DNA of 21,312 nt from Tritrichomonas foetus (lineage: Eukaryota; Parabasalia; Tritrichomonadida; Tritrichomonadidae): positions 15,284 to 36,595 of the forward strand of contig MLAK01000671.1 of assembly GCA_001839685.1 (NCBI GenBank), written 5' to 3'. A program made the position numbers and the translations under genes. The notes below the pieces were generated by a model. The model made no database searches, was not told the DNA's origin, and saw only the letters and a program-made list of their open reading frames with translations. Below are positions 1-7,797 of the stretch, one piece after another (position 1 is the stretch's first letter; the number at the start of each line of letters is the position of its first letter).

Positions 1-54
1 CATCACATATTCATTCTTCATCACATATTCATTTTCCTTTACATATTCATTCAG
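1..54. repeat. Three tandem 18-bp units at the window edge
   Basis: Three 18-bp units run head to tail at 1-18, 19-36 and 37-54, sharing the core ACATATTCATT. The first two differ at 3 positions and the third diverges at both ends. Read on the minus strand the array stays open and translates as three copies of N-E-Y-V followed by two variable residues, with in-frame ATGs inside it (for example ending at base 21). It could be the start of a minus-strand gene that leaves the window, or a non-coding minisatellite that happens to be open. A stop codon lies just upstream in that frame. The sequence ends too soon to decide. Confidence 0.6.
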
Positions 55-209
55 AAAAAATTATCAAAATAAGCTGCATTTAACAGGGAATCATGTAAAT
101 TCTCGAATATTTCTTTTGAGAAATAGTTCGAAATACTTTATGACGATGATATAATTTCTATAGAAAACTATATAATAGTATGAAAATTCCGCTGTTTATT
201 CAACAAAAA
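55..209. other. Intergenic spacer, nothing recognised
   Basis: AT-rich spacer between the edge repeat and the 3' end of the first minus-strand gene. It has no open frame of note, no RNA gene and no clear terminator. It presumably carries the 3' untranslated region and polyadenylation site of the gene at 210-719. Confidence 0.4.
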
Positions 210-719
210 CTAATTATTTTCATGATGATTATCTCCATGATCAAAATCATATTTATCTAACCCACTGGAATAAATCAATGGCCTGATTGTTTCCCAGTTT
301 ATACTGAACCACTCAATCAAAAGTGTTTTGCTCCTTTTTGTTTCTCTATTGATATAACATCCGACAACTTGATTGAGTTTTGTAGCGAGTTCTTTTAATT
401 CAGTGTGCTTTAGTTTTCTATTGTAAATTGCTTCTAGCTCAGTAATTGCTTGTGGCGTCACTTTTGGCTGATTTCGCTTATTCCTTTCGATTCTTTCGGC
501 TCTTTGGATTTGAGCCTCCCGCTGAATTGCTTTATTTGGTGCGTCGTTTTCGAAAAGCGAACTGTACAGTTTCCTGCATTTGGAGTATCCTTTCATTGCT
601 TTCAATAAAGCCTGAAAATTTGCTGTTGCGATTTCGATTTTCGAAGGGTTCTTTTTGCATTTCTCGACGATATCTTGGATGCAACTTGCCATCCGAGAAT
701 GTTGAGTTGAATCACTCAT
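210..719 (-). CDS. Hypothetical basic/acidic 169-residue protein, possible divergent helix-turn-helix
   Basis: Function not recognised. The frame starts at an ATG (717-719) and ends with TAG. Residues 1-75 look helical and rich in K, E and Q, with no signal peptide or membrane segment. Residues about 88-155 have a faint homeodomain-like layout: L-E-x-x-Y near residue 95, then E-L-A-T-K-L about 14 residues on, and further along L-I-E-W-F before a last helix. The gap before W-F is about 12 residues longer than in a true homeodomain, and the Asn and Arg after W-F are not in register, so this is only a resemblance. The C-terminus is an Asp/His/Asn tail. The gene is divergent from the coiled-coil gene at 955, leaving a 235-bp shared upstream spacer. 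Its GC content is a little higher than the spacers, as expected for a real gene. The overlapping plus-strand frame at 446-763 is judged a shadow. Confidence 0.6.
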   Translation of the reverse strand: MSDSTQHSRMASCIQDIVEKCKKNPSKIEIATANFQALLKAMKGYSKCRKLYSSLFENDAPNKAIQREAQIQRAERIERNKRNQPKVTPQAITELEAIYNRKLKHTELKELATKLNQVVGCYINRETKRSKTLLIEWFSINWETIRPLIYSSGLDKYDFDHGDNHHENN

Positions 720-810
720 TCCGAATCAACGAATTCAAATATTCACTCACTCTTCCAAGGTGAATTTTTAGGTGAATTGTTTATTGAATGACCTGATCTT
801 TTTCAGCTGC

Positions 811-821
811 TATATGGTCAA
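811..821 (+). promoter_or_regulatory. Candidate regulatory motif TATATGGTCAA in a divergent spacer
   Basis: This 11-mer lies between the divergent starts at 719 (minus) and 955 (plus). The identical 11-mer occurs on the minus strand at 12370-12380, again between divergent genes, where it forms one arm of a perfect inverted repeat. Function is inferred from recurrence and position only. Confidence 0.3.
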
Positions 822-954
822 TCTAAATCTCTATCAAAATTTGAAAGTCTTTCTTTCAGTTTACCCCTGAAAAATTAAATGACACTTCACAATTTTTGAA
901 TGAAAAATAATTTACGCAAGTATTTCAAAAATAACGAATTAAGAAAGAGCGGGA

Positions 955-2019
955 ATGCAAAGGAAAGCAATGACTGCTCCTCGATCGAATATTAATCGTC
1001 AACTCAACCAGCGCCGACTCATTTCAAAGAAACCGATGAATTCTCGACCGACAACTTCATTGCATAAACAACCCAAAAGCTTTCTCAACGATGCAGAATG
1101 CATTTCTTTACGTGATTCGCTTTTTAAAGACGAAAATTACGAAAACATTGAAACAGAAAAATTATTATCTTTATTGTCGCATATTCGAGAATATACCCAA
1201 TGGTGCGCCTTGCAAGAGAATTACAGAGAATCCAGACGAAGCCGTGATTTGGGAATTAACGTACGTGCCGAATTAACAAGAAGAGGCACATTTACGAAAT
1301 CATTGGATGATCAAAAAAACGAAGTTGAAGAGAAAAAAGCAAAATTTGAAGAAGAGTGGGCAGAAAAAAAGAAAAAATTCAATGAGGAAACTGAATCAAA
1401 ATTGAATGAATTGAGAGAGCTGCATGCACATGAAGCTCGAAAATTTGAACGAATTTGGACAGAAGAAATGCCACATCGTTATAGAAAGCCATCAAACAAT
1501 TTGTTACAATTGAAACAAATTGAAAAATCTTTGGCAATTGCTGGAAATATTGATGAAGCTGATAAGGTTCATCGAAAAGCTGAACAGCTTTCGAATCAAG
1601 AAGCACTAAAAGCACAGGAAACGCTGGTAGTCGACTATCGAAAGGCGAAAAGAAGATTATTAAATAAACAAAAATATGAGGAGAACAATTTAAAGGATGA
1701 ACGTGAAAGATACAGACTCGTGCTCGAAAATAAATACATGGTTGAGAAATCAAAAGTCGACAATCGAAATAATGTCGTCAATAAAAGAGCAACAAAATTA
1801 GCAAACAAGCAAATCCTGATGGACAGTGTTGCAACATGGCCAACTCAACTGCCTCAAGAAAAAGGAAAACAATTAGGAACATTATTGCCTCCTCTTGTTC
1901 CACCTAATGAGCCGCGATATATCGAATTACGGAAAAGAAGGAAAGAAGAACTATCTAAACTTCAAGATGATTATCATCAGAAAGCGATGGAGTTTGATGC
2001 TGCTGACAATTATTATTGA
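955..2019 (+). CDS. Coiled-coil protein with an 'RYRKPS' segment, trichomonad hypothetical family
   Basis: A 354-residue protein. Residues 1-45 are basic and low in structure (rich in R, K, S, N). A helical stretch follows. From about 120 to 165 there is a charged coiled coil rich in E and K. Then comes the segment R-Y-R-K-P-S-N-N-L-L, followed by a helical hairpin of the type Q-I-E-K-S-L-A, then E-A-D-K-V-H-R-K-A-E. The rest is coiled coil with a proline-containing stretch near 300 (L-P-P-L-V-P-P-N). From memory, similar proteins with this 'YRKPS plus helical pair' segment recur in Trichomonas genomes as hypotheticals; I know of no function and could not check this. A cytoskeletal or scaffold role is a guess from composition. 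The ATG at 955 gives the longest frame; a second in-frame ATG lies at 970. No signal peptide or membrane segment is present. The gene ends in TGA just before a T-rich minisatellite. Confidence 0.8.
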   Translation: MQRKAMTAPRSNINRQLNQRRLISKKPMNSRPTTSLHKQPKSFLNDAECISLRDSLFKDENYENIETEKLLSLLSHIREYTQWCALQENYRESRRSRDLGINVRAELTRRGTFTKSLDDQKNEVEEKKAKFEEEWAEKKKKFNEETESKLNELRELHAHEARKFERIWTEEMPHRYRKPSNNLLQLKQIEKSLAIAGNIDEADKVHRKAEQLSNQEALKAQETLVVDYRKAKRRLLNKQKYEENNLKDERERYRLVLENKYMVEKSKVDNRNNVVNKRATKLANKQILMDSVATWPTQLPQEKGKQLGTLLPPLVPPNEPRYIELRKRRKEELSKLQDDYHQKAMEFDAADNYY

Positions 2020-2063
2020 TAATTATAGTTCTAATTTTAGCTAGTATTGTTATTTTAATAAAA

Positions 2064-2216
2064 TGTTTTTGCTTGTGTTTTTTCTTATGTTTTTGTATTT
2101 TCTTTTGTTTTATCTTTTGTTTTTGTTTTTGCTTTTGCTTTTGTTTTTTCTTTTGTTTTTGTATTTTCTTTTGTTTTTTCTTTTGTTTTTGTTTTTGCTT
2201 TTGCTTTTGTTATTCT
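2064..2216. repeat. T-rich degenerate minisatellite
   Basis: About 150 bp made almost only of units such as TTTTTG, CTTTTG and TTTTTTC, with strong strand asymmetry: the plus strand has almost no A. The tract lies in the putative 3' untranslated region of the coiled-coil gene. On the minus strand it would read as an alternating Lys/Thr/Glu/Ala string, but that frame starts at an ordinary ATG in the downstream promoter and has no complex sequence. Confidence 0.8.
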
Positions 2217-2295
2217 TTCCAGTGATTGTGTTTTAATTAGCCATTTATGCATTGAAAAATCAAACACGTTATTGAATCGGCCATTTATACATTGA

Positions 2296-2317
2296 AACGA
2301 TCATTTTTCTCATTTTC
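2296..2317 (+). promoter_or_regulatory. Tandem initiator-like TCATTTT motifs upstream of the armadillo gene
   Basis: TCATTTT occurs at 2301-2307 and again at 2310-2316, 14-29 bases before the ATG at 2332. The first copy overlaps AACGAT (2296-2301), the core of a Myb-recognition element described in Trichomonas vaginalis. The trichomonad initiator is known as TCA(+1)Y(T/A), normally within about 20 bases of the start codon, so either copy could be the start site. Confidence 0.55.
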
Positions 2318-2331
2318 TTTTCTCCCTTGAT

Positions 2332-3591
2332 ATGTCAAGCAAAAGAAATGCAAAGTATCAAAAAACAATGGAGTATATATTGATATTCCTCAGACACATG
2401 AAATCAAAACGATACAATGATATCTACGATCTCTTATATAATATTCGCACCAACGATTTACGAGAAATGCTCGAAAATCTCGGGCCTGATCATTTTTATT
2501 ATCGGACTGTTCTAGAAATACTTTCAAACCCAGCTTTAGAATACTGCTATAGTGAAGCATTGTATAATTTAGCAGTAATTCTAGGTGAAAAAGCAAATGT
2601 TCCCGCCTTGATTCGGCATGGCGCATTAGATGTTATTTTGAGCTTCAAAGCAAGCACAAATAATCGAATTTTGCATAATGCGTGCTGGTGCTTATTCGGA
2701 ATTGCTGCTTCTGATCCTGATCACCGGAAATTATGCATCGATAATGGTGTGCTGGAATTGGCTGTTAATTTAATGCTAACATCCGCTGAGGACAACATTG
2801 TTGACATTTGTGGTCAAATAATTTATGGAATTTTCCATATGAGACCTTATCCCACCTATGAAATGGCAAAACCATTTTTTGATCATATAGTCGAACTTTT
2901 AAAGTTACCTGAAAATTCATTAAAATATATTTTATGGTCACTTCATTTTGGAACCACTGAAAAGCCAGAAATCTTAAAAAGTTTAAACGTTGAATCATGT
3001 TTAAACCCGCTCATTAAATCTCAACAATCAACATTACTCATCCCTTTAATGATTATCATTGCTGCGATTTTCAAAATTACTTCAACTGATCTTCATGAAT
3101 ACTTGAATGCATTGAAAAGCCCCCTCACCCACTATGATGCTAACGTCCGTTTACAAACATGTCGAACAGTTGCCGAATATGTTAGAAATGAATCATCTAT
3201 AGATGACATGTTAAATGGAGGAGTTTATGAAATTGTCATCAAAATGTCAAATGAAGATGATCAACGAGTTAAAGAACAAGCTGTTTATGCAATTTTAAGA
3301 GGTTTTGGACTTGGTTCAAGAGTACAAAAACAAAAATTGGCAACAATTGGAGGTCTTGAAGTAATTTTGAATTATTCTGCAGTGGCGGCTTCCCCGTTTA
3401 ATTCCAATCTTTTGGACTGTATGGATTCTTTGGTTGAAGAGGACTATGAATTCTTCTCAAAAAAACTGAAAGAAATTAACGCAGTAAACATCTTTTATAA
3501 ACTTCTTGCGTCAAACGATCAAGTTTTGACTTCAAAAGCAGCAAATCTTCTTGGATTGGTCGGCGATGAATATTCAAAAGATATATTTTAA
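2332..3591 (+). CDS. Armadillo-repeat protein, divergent importin-alpha-like
   Basis: A 419-residue, almost entirely helical protein with repeated patterns of armadillo units: A-L-Y-N-L-A-V-I-L near 80; G-A-L-D-V-I-L followed by N-A-C-W-C-L-F-G-I-A near 105-130; N-G-V-L-E-L-A-V-N-L-M near 140; a W-S-L-H unit near 205; G-G-V-Y-E-I-V near 295; and G-G-L-E-V-I-L near 335. Spacing of about 40 residues and the G-A/G-G starts fit importin-alpha family units. The N-terminus has some Lys and Arg but no clear importin-beta-binding basic cluster. The canonical W-x-x-x-N ladder that binds nuclear localisation signals is degenerate: the clearest Trp has Gly in place of Asn. The fold is well supported; a role in nuclear import is only inferred and may have been lost. 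Two TCATTTT motifs precede the ATG. Confidence 0.75.
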   Translation: MSSKRNAKYQKTMEYILIFLRHMKSKRYNDIYDLLYNIRTNDLREMLENLGPDHFYYRTVLEILSNPALEYCYSEALYNLAVILGEKANVPALIRHGALDVILSFKASTNNRILHNACWCLFGIAASDPDHRKLCIDNGVLELAVNLMLTSAEDNIVDICGQIIYGIFHMRPYPTYEMAKPFFDHIVELLKLPENSLKYILWSLHFGTTEKPEILKSLNVESCLNPLIKSQQSTLLIPLMIIIAAIFKITSTDLHEYLNALKSPLTHYDANVRLQTCRTVAEYVRNESSIDDMLNGGVYEIVIKMSNEDDQRVKEQAVYAILRGFGLGSRVQKQKLATIGGLEVILNYSAVAASPFNSNLLDCMDSLVEEDYEFFSKKLKEINAVNIFYKLLASNDQVLTSKAANLLGLVGDEYSKDIF

Positions 3592-3623
3592 TTCCTTGTC
3601 TTAACTAAATGTGAGTATATACA

Positions 3624-3674
3624 ATTTATGTCTTGAATCTATTTATGTCTTGAATCAATTTATGTCTTGATTCT
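3624..3674. repeat. Three tandem 17-bp units (ATTTATGTCTTGAATCT type)
   Basis: Perfectly phased units at 3624-3640, 3641-3657 and 3658-3674. Copies 1 and 2 differ only at the last base and copy 3 differs from copy 1 at one internal base. They lie 32 bp after the stop of the armadillo gene, probably within its 3' untranslated region. Confidence 0.85.
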
Positions 3675-4011
3675 ATTTAACTTAATCTGGTTCTTTTTAT
3701 ATTCATGATCTACTTCAATATATAATGCAATTCATTATTTTGGTTTATGTAAAAATAGAGTCCCAAGAATTGTTTATGAATCATTCATTTAATCTGAATT
3801 CCATTTAAATCGACATCGGAACGAAAAGTAGAAAATGAAACTCGAAAATTGATTTTAGTAATGAATATTAAGATCAACAAATATATCACATGGAAAGATC
3901 AATAAGTTGATTTTTATTTAACAAAATTGAGTGATAGAAAATTTAACTTTCAATTCATATTTAGCTCCATGCTTGAACTTTTTAAAAAAAATATTTATCA
4001 ACTTCCAGAAA

Positions 4012-4029
4012 TTTCAATTGTAATTGAAA
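4012..4029. promoter_or_regulatory. 18-bp palindrome before the long coiled-coil gene
   Basis: Arms TTTCAATT and AATTGAAA are perfect 8-bp inverted repeats with a 2-bp centre, 35 bases before the ATG at 4064. A role as a protein-binding site is inferred from position and symmetry; AT-rich DNA can produce such sites by chance. Confidence 0.3.
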
Positions 4030-4063
4030 AATTTGTACATAAATCAGCCGTTTGGATTTTTTA

Positions 4064-7000
4064 ATGGAGAGTACGAGTTTTAGACTGAGCGGGTTCACGC
4101 CTGTTGTGTCTAGCTATATTGATTCCCTCGCATTAAATCCACAGTATCATTCATTGGCAACTTTTCTCAAAAAATTAAAAGTCTCTGATCCTCAACTTCG
4201 AATAAATGCATCTCAAGCGACCAAATTAGAATCTTTATTAAAAGGCGTGTGTGAATCGGTTTCTGCAATCAATGACAGAACTTTTTCTGTTTCATATGAC
4301 GCTTTTATCAAGTTTTACAAAACAATAAATTTATCCCACAATCTTTTACATCGATATTATAAAGGATTTGTCACACAAGCAGAGGATGAAAACAAAAAAA
4401 TGAAAGAAGAATTCGAGCCGTTGAAATCTAAATCTCGAGAATATGATACATTAAAAGTTCAACTTAATGACGCAAAAACAAGACTTTCTGCATCTCAAAG
4501 GCAAGCCAGTTCTTCTGCTGATAGTGCTCGAAAGCAGATAATTCAAGATATCTCCAAACAATTTAAATTATCTAGTAAAATTGCTGATGTTCCAACTTTA
4601 GTCAAATCAATCAAAACTTTAATGGCTAAAAATCTTCTGCATATTAAAACTTTAACAAAAGAATTTCAATTACCATCAAACACAACAAAAGATTCAATTG
4701 TGTCTGAATTAAAGAAAGAATTTGAAAAACAACAAAAATCAAGCAATGAAAATCTTGAAAAGAAAGATAAAGAAATCAAAGAATTACAAAAACAAATTAA
4801 TGAATTGAAAGAAAAAGTCATGGATGAAAGTGATTTTTCACAAGATGAAGATAAACGAAAACTTCAAAAAACTATAATTCGTCAAAAACGTCAAATTAGA
4901 AACCTTGAGTCAGAATTAAACAATAATACAAGAAATAAAGCTGAAGTTGAAGGTATTTTGAAACTCTATGATGATCTTTCAAATCAGTATCGATCCCAGT
5001 CTAAAGAAATGCTTGATGCAATAAATGCAAGGACAACTTTAATCACGTGCATTGAAAAACAAAACATGATTATTGCTGCACTCGATGACCAACTAGAAAA
5101 AGTTTCAAATCCACAATTCAGACCACATGATAGAAGCATTTCTCAAAGTATAATTAATGATAAAACTCCTTCAAAAGTTGATGCATCCAAATTAGAAAAA
5201 GATATTATTAAGCTTTTATTAGATGTTCCAGTTGAAAATGATGAAATCCAAACTATTTGTCATGAAAATCATCCTTTAACCGAAAAAGTTCGTTTAACAC
5301 TTCATCATCTTACTGATTTTCATTTCACAAATAAAGATTTACTTGAAACTAATCAAAAACTGTTTTCTGTAATTATTGGGCAATTCAAATTTATCCAAAG
5401 TTTATCAAACAGCAAAGATTGTTTCAATACTTTATATCCTGATTTACCTTATGATGAATGCAGAAATCTTGTAATTGCACAAGTCGCAAGGATTCAACAT
5501 TTCATTAATACTTATGCAAGAGGTCTTGCTGAAGATTCTTGCTTGTTTGATGATTTGTTAAAGACACAAAATTCTCAAAACTTTTTGGATAGTATTAAAA
5601 AGTATTTGGGACGATATGCAAAGCCACAATCTCTTGAAAGTGAAGAATTATTTATACTACTTCTCCAATCAGTTGCTTGCAATGATATCTTAAGGCAATA
5701 TGGAAATGAAGCCCGTAAACATAATGCAACCCTTGCTCAAAAATACAAACAACTTAAAGATTATTCTGGCCAAGCCAAGAAAGCACTTGAAATTCAATCA
5801 TCAACAATGATACAAGAATCAAATTCAAAAGTTCAAGAAACAATAATTGCAGCCAAATCACTGTTAAGAAAATCATTGTTACAAGAGTCAAGTCAAAACC
5901 CAGAAATTGTAAATTATTTGGAAGAACTTGATAATATTGCACCTGTTAAAGATAATGAATACGTACGAGCACTCCAAAAGCAAAATGGAGAATTAAGAAA
6001 AGAAATGTTTGAATTAAAGAATGCTAGAGCTAAATTAATGAATGATGCTAAAACAGACATTGAAGCAGTTCAAAAGCAAATTCAACAAATCAAAGACGAA
6101 TCGAATAAGAGATTAGGTAAAAAGAATGAAGAAAATGTCAAATTAGCGAATAAACTCAAACAAACAATTTTACGACTTGGTGAATTAAAGAGAGAAAATA
6201 CGAAAATGAACGAATCTATAGCTTTGGCAGAAAAGAAATATAAACAATTTGAGGAACAGTCAAATACATTAGTATGTGAAATTCAAGATCAACTTAGTTC
6301 AACCAAAGCGGACTTTGAAAACTTATTAAGAGAAACCCAAATGAAAAATGAAGAATTCCAACAAAGTAAAATTTTAGAAATGTCACAATTCCAAGATACC
6401 ATAAAGAAAACTAATGAAGCACTTCAAAAAGAAAATAGTAAACTTAAGAAAGCTCTCAGACAAGAAAAGGATAATAATAACAATTTAACCAAGAAATATG
6501 ATGAAACTTGTGAACGTTATGAAGAAGCATGCAATAAATATGAAGAAAAAATTGCCACATTAAAACACAATGAAATTGAAGCACTTGATGCAGCAGACAC
6601 AGTGAGCAAACAATTTAAAGAAATTCATAATGATCATCAAAAATTAGAAATCGAATTCAAAGCTCTACAATTGAGATTCGATTCTAAAGATGAAGCATCT
6701 AAACGTGATAAATCAATTCTTGAATCACAACTTAATGCTAAAATCATGGCAGTTGAACATGATGCCCAAACAGCTATTGAAGCTGCCAAAAGTGCACAAC
6801 TTGCAAAACAACAACTTTTACTTGGTGAGATTTGCAAATACTTCCCAGGATTTGTAAATATTCAAAGTCCAATTTCTGAAGAAACTGTATTTGCAATGTT
6901 ACAGAAAGTCAGGGATTCTATCAAAGACATTTCAGATAGTCATAAGAGCAATGAATTACTTAAAGAAATTGCTGAAATTGTTGCCGCTGAAGATTATTCT

Positions 7001-7474
7001 ACTATTCCATCAATCATTAAAGACCTATTAAATGATATTGAAAATAAGATGGAAGCACTTGAAGCATTCGATGTTGCAAAAGCAACAATTGAGCAATACC
7101 AAGATTGGCTTCAAAGATTATATATGATTATTACAAATGGAATGGTTGAAGAGGTAACACGCGGTTCAATGCAAAAATCAATAGAAGATGCATTGTTGGC
7201 ATCTGTTGGAAAGAATTCAGTTGTACAAAGATTAGAGACACTTAAAGCTGAAAAGAAACTTTTATTGATGAAAGTTCAAGATGTTGTTTTACCAAAGAAG
7301 AATAAAATAACGTTCAGACATTTGATGATATTAATGATGTATACAATGCGAATGAAAAAGCTTTCTGGAAACATGGAAAATCAGTATTCTTTTGCTACAA
7401 ATATCATTAAAGGTGACTCTGATGAAGGAACATTTTTAGGAGAATCACCATTTTCTAATTTGTTTTTTGCATAA
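4064..7474 (+). CDS. Long coiled-coil protein, trichomonad 'viral A-type inclusion'-like family
   Basis: A 1136-residue protein starting at the ATG at 4064; the frame is open 12 bases further up, but only from a TTG. Residues about 100-310 are coiled coil rich in E, K and Q, with a globular-looking interruption near 150-210 (F-K-L-S-S-K-I-A-D-V-P then T-L-V-K-S-I-K). Residues about 370-540 are less charged, possibly a folded helical region. Residues about 540-920 are again coiled coil, with K-E-N-S-K-L-K-K-A-L type heptads. The C-terminal 200 residues (from about L-G-E-I-C-K-Y-F-P) are a distinct helical domain that ends in an aliphatic/Met-rich stretch followed by K-K-L-S-G. Such proteins are numerous in Trichomonas, where automated annotation calls them viral A-type inclusion proteins; the name reflects coiled-coil similarity, not viral origin. 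A cytoskeletal or scaffold role is a guess. No membrane segment or signal peptide was seen. Confidence 0.85.
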   Translation: MESTSFRLSGFTPVVSSYIDSLALNPQYHSLATFLKKLKVSDPQLRINASQATKLESLLKGVCESVSAINDRTFSVSYDAFIKFYKTINLSHNLLHRYYKGFVTQAEDENKKMKEEFEPLKSKSREYDTLKVQLNDAKTRLSASQRQASSSADSARKQIIQDISKQFKLSSKIADVPTLVKSIKTLMAKNLLHIKTLTKEFQLPSNTTKDSIVSELKKEFEKQQKSSNENLEKKDKEIKELQKQINELKEKVMDESDFSQDEDKRKLQKTIIRQKRQIRNLESELNNNTRNKAEVEGILKLYDDLSNQYRSQSKEMLDAINARTTLITCIEKQNMIIAALDDQLEKVSNPQFRPHDRSISQSIINDKTPSKVDASKLEKDIIKLLLDVPVENDEIQTICHENHPLTEKVRLTLHHLTDFHFTNKDLLETNQKLFSVIIGQFKFIQSLSNSKDCFNTLYPDLPYDECRNLVIAQVARIQHFINTYARGLAEDSCLFDDLLKTQNSQNFLDSIKKYLGRYAKPQSLESEELFILLLQSVACNDILRQYGNEARKHNATLAQKYKQLKDYSGQAKKALEIQSSTMIQESNSKVQETIIAAKSLLRKSLLQESSQNPEIVNYLEELDNIAPVKDNEYVRALQKQNGELRKEMFELKNARAKLMNDAKTDIEAVQKQIQQIKDESNKRLGKKNEENVKLANKLKQTILRLGELKRENTKMNESIALAEKKYKQFEEQSNTLVCEIQDQLSSTKADFENLLRETQMKNEEFQQSKILEMSQFQDTIKKTNEALQKENSKLKKALRQEKDNNNNLTKKYDETCERYEEACNKYEEKIATLKHNEIEALDAADTVSKQFKEIHNDHQKLEIEFKALQLRFDSKDEASKRDKSILESQLNAKIMAVEHDAQTAIEAAKSAQLAKQQLLLGEICKYFPGFVNIQSPISEETVFAMLQKVRDSIKDISDSHKSNELLKEIAEIVAAEDYSTIPSIIKDLLNDIENKMEALEAFDVAKATIEQYQDWLQRLYMIITNGMVEEVTRGSMQKSIEDALLASVGKNSVVQRLETLKAEKKLLLMKVQDVVLPKKNKITFRHLMILMMYTMRMKKLSGNMENQYSFATNIIKGDSDEGTFLGESPFSNLFFA

Positions 7475-7797
7475 GTTTTTAATAATCTAGATCATGAATA
7501 GTAACTTTTTTTATCTAAATTTGTAAAGTATTTTCGAAATATTAATTTATTTTTTTCTTTTAAGTTTTATATGTTTAACTACCCTCAGTAAGATTTACAA
7601 ATTATTAAATAGAAGCCTTACTAATTGGTGGAATATCTTTGTTCCAATATGTGTCATTTGATGGAATTCTATGAGAACTCTCAAAAGGTTTATAACATTA
7701 TTGAATAATTACTCGCTTTCAGAAATATTCTCTATTTAATTGAATGAAAATTCACCATTGGAAGTGAACTTCACTCATTTTATTTGACGTTAACAAA
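7475..7797. other. Intergenic spacer upstream of EXO1
   Basis: A 323-bp AT-rich spacer between two plus-strand genes. The last 30 bases hold the initiator-like motifs described separately. I see no gene, RNA or repeat in the rest. Confidence 0.45.
7771..7782 (+). promoter_or_regulatory. Initiator-like TCACTCATTTTA upstream of EXO1
   Basis: Overlapping TCACT (7771-7775) and TCATTTT (from 7775) match the trichomonad initiator TCA(+1)Y(T/A). The A of the second copy (7777) is 21 bases before the ATG at 7798. Confidence 0.55.

Larger units (their letters stand above)
2020..2331. other. Spacer with a T-rich minisatellite and a duplicated 18-mer
   Basis: Spacer between two plus-strand genes. It holds the T-rich repeat tract (2064-2216), then an 18-bp direct repeat: G-CCATTTAT-x-CATTGAAA at 2240-2257 and again at 2280-2297 with one mismatch, start to start 40 bp. 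The initiator-like motifs of the downstream gene follow. Frames open on both strands through the T-rich tract (2016-2225 plus, 2085-2267 minus) are low-complexity and are not called genes. Confidence 0.5.
3592..4063. other. Spacer with a 17-bp triple repeat and a palindrome
   Basis: A 472-bp AT-rich spacer between plus-strand genes. It contains three tandem 17-bp units just after the upstream stop and an 18-bp palindrome near the downstream start. The rest shows no gene, RNA or mobile element that I can recognise. Confidence 0.5.

Noticed and set aside
446..763. Plus-strand open frame of 105 codons
   Set aside because: It overlaps the minus-strand gene at 210-719 almost fully and its protein has a hydrophobic/Arg/Ser composition typical of an antisense shadow.
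2016..2267. Open frames on both strands through the T-rich tract
   Set aside because: They translate only into Cys/Phe or Lys/Thr strings made by the minisatellite, with no complex sequence.
4052..4063. Upstream extension of the long coiled-coil frame
   Set aside because: It would start at TTG; the ATG at 4064 is the normal eukaryotic start. The same reasoning moved the UBL-UBA start from 12309 (TTG) to 12273 and the ATPase start from 15467 (GTG) to 15470.
4064..7474. Viral origin for the 'A-type inclusion'-like coiled-coil gene
   Set aside because: The name used in trichomonad annotation rests on coiled-coil composition. No viral domain is visible.
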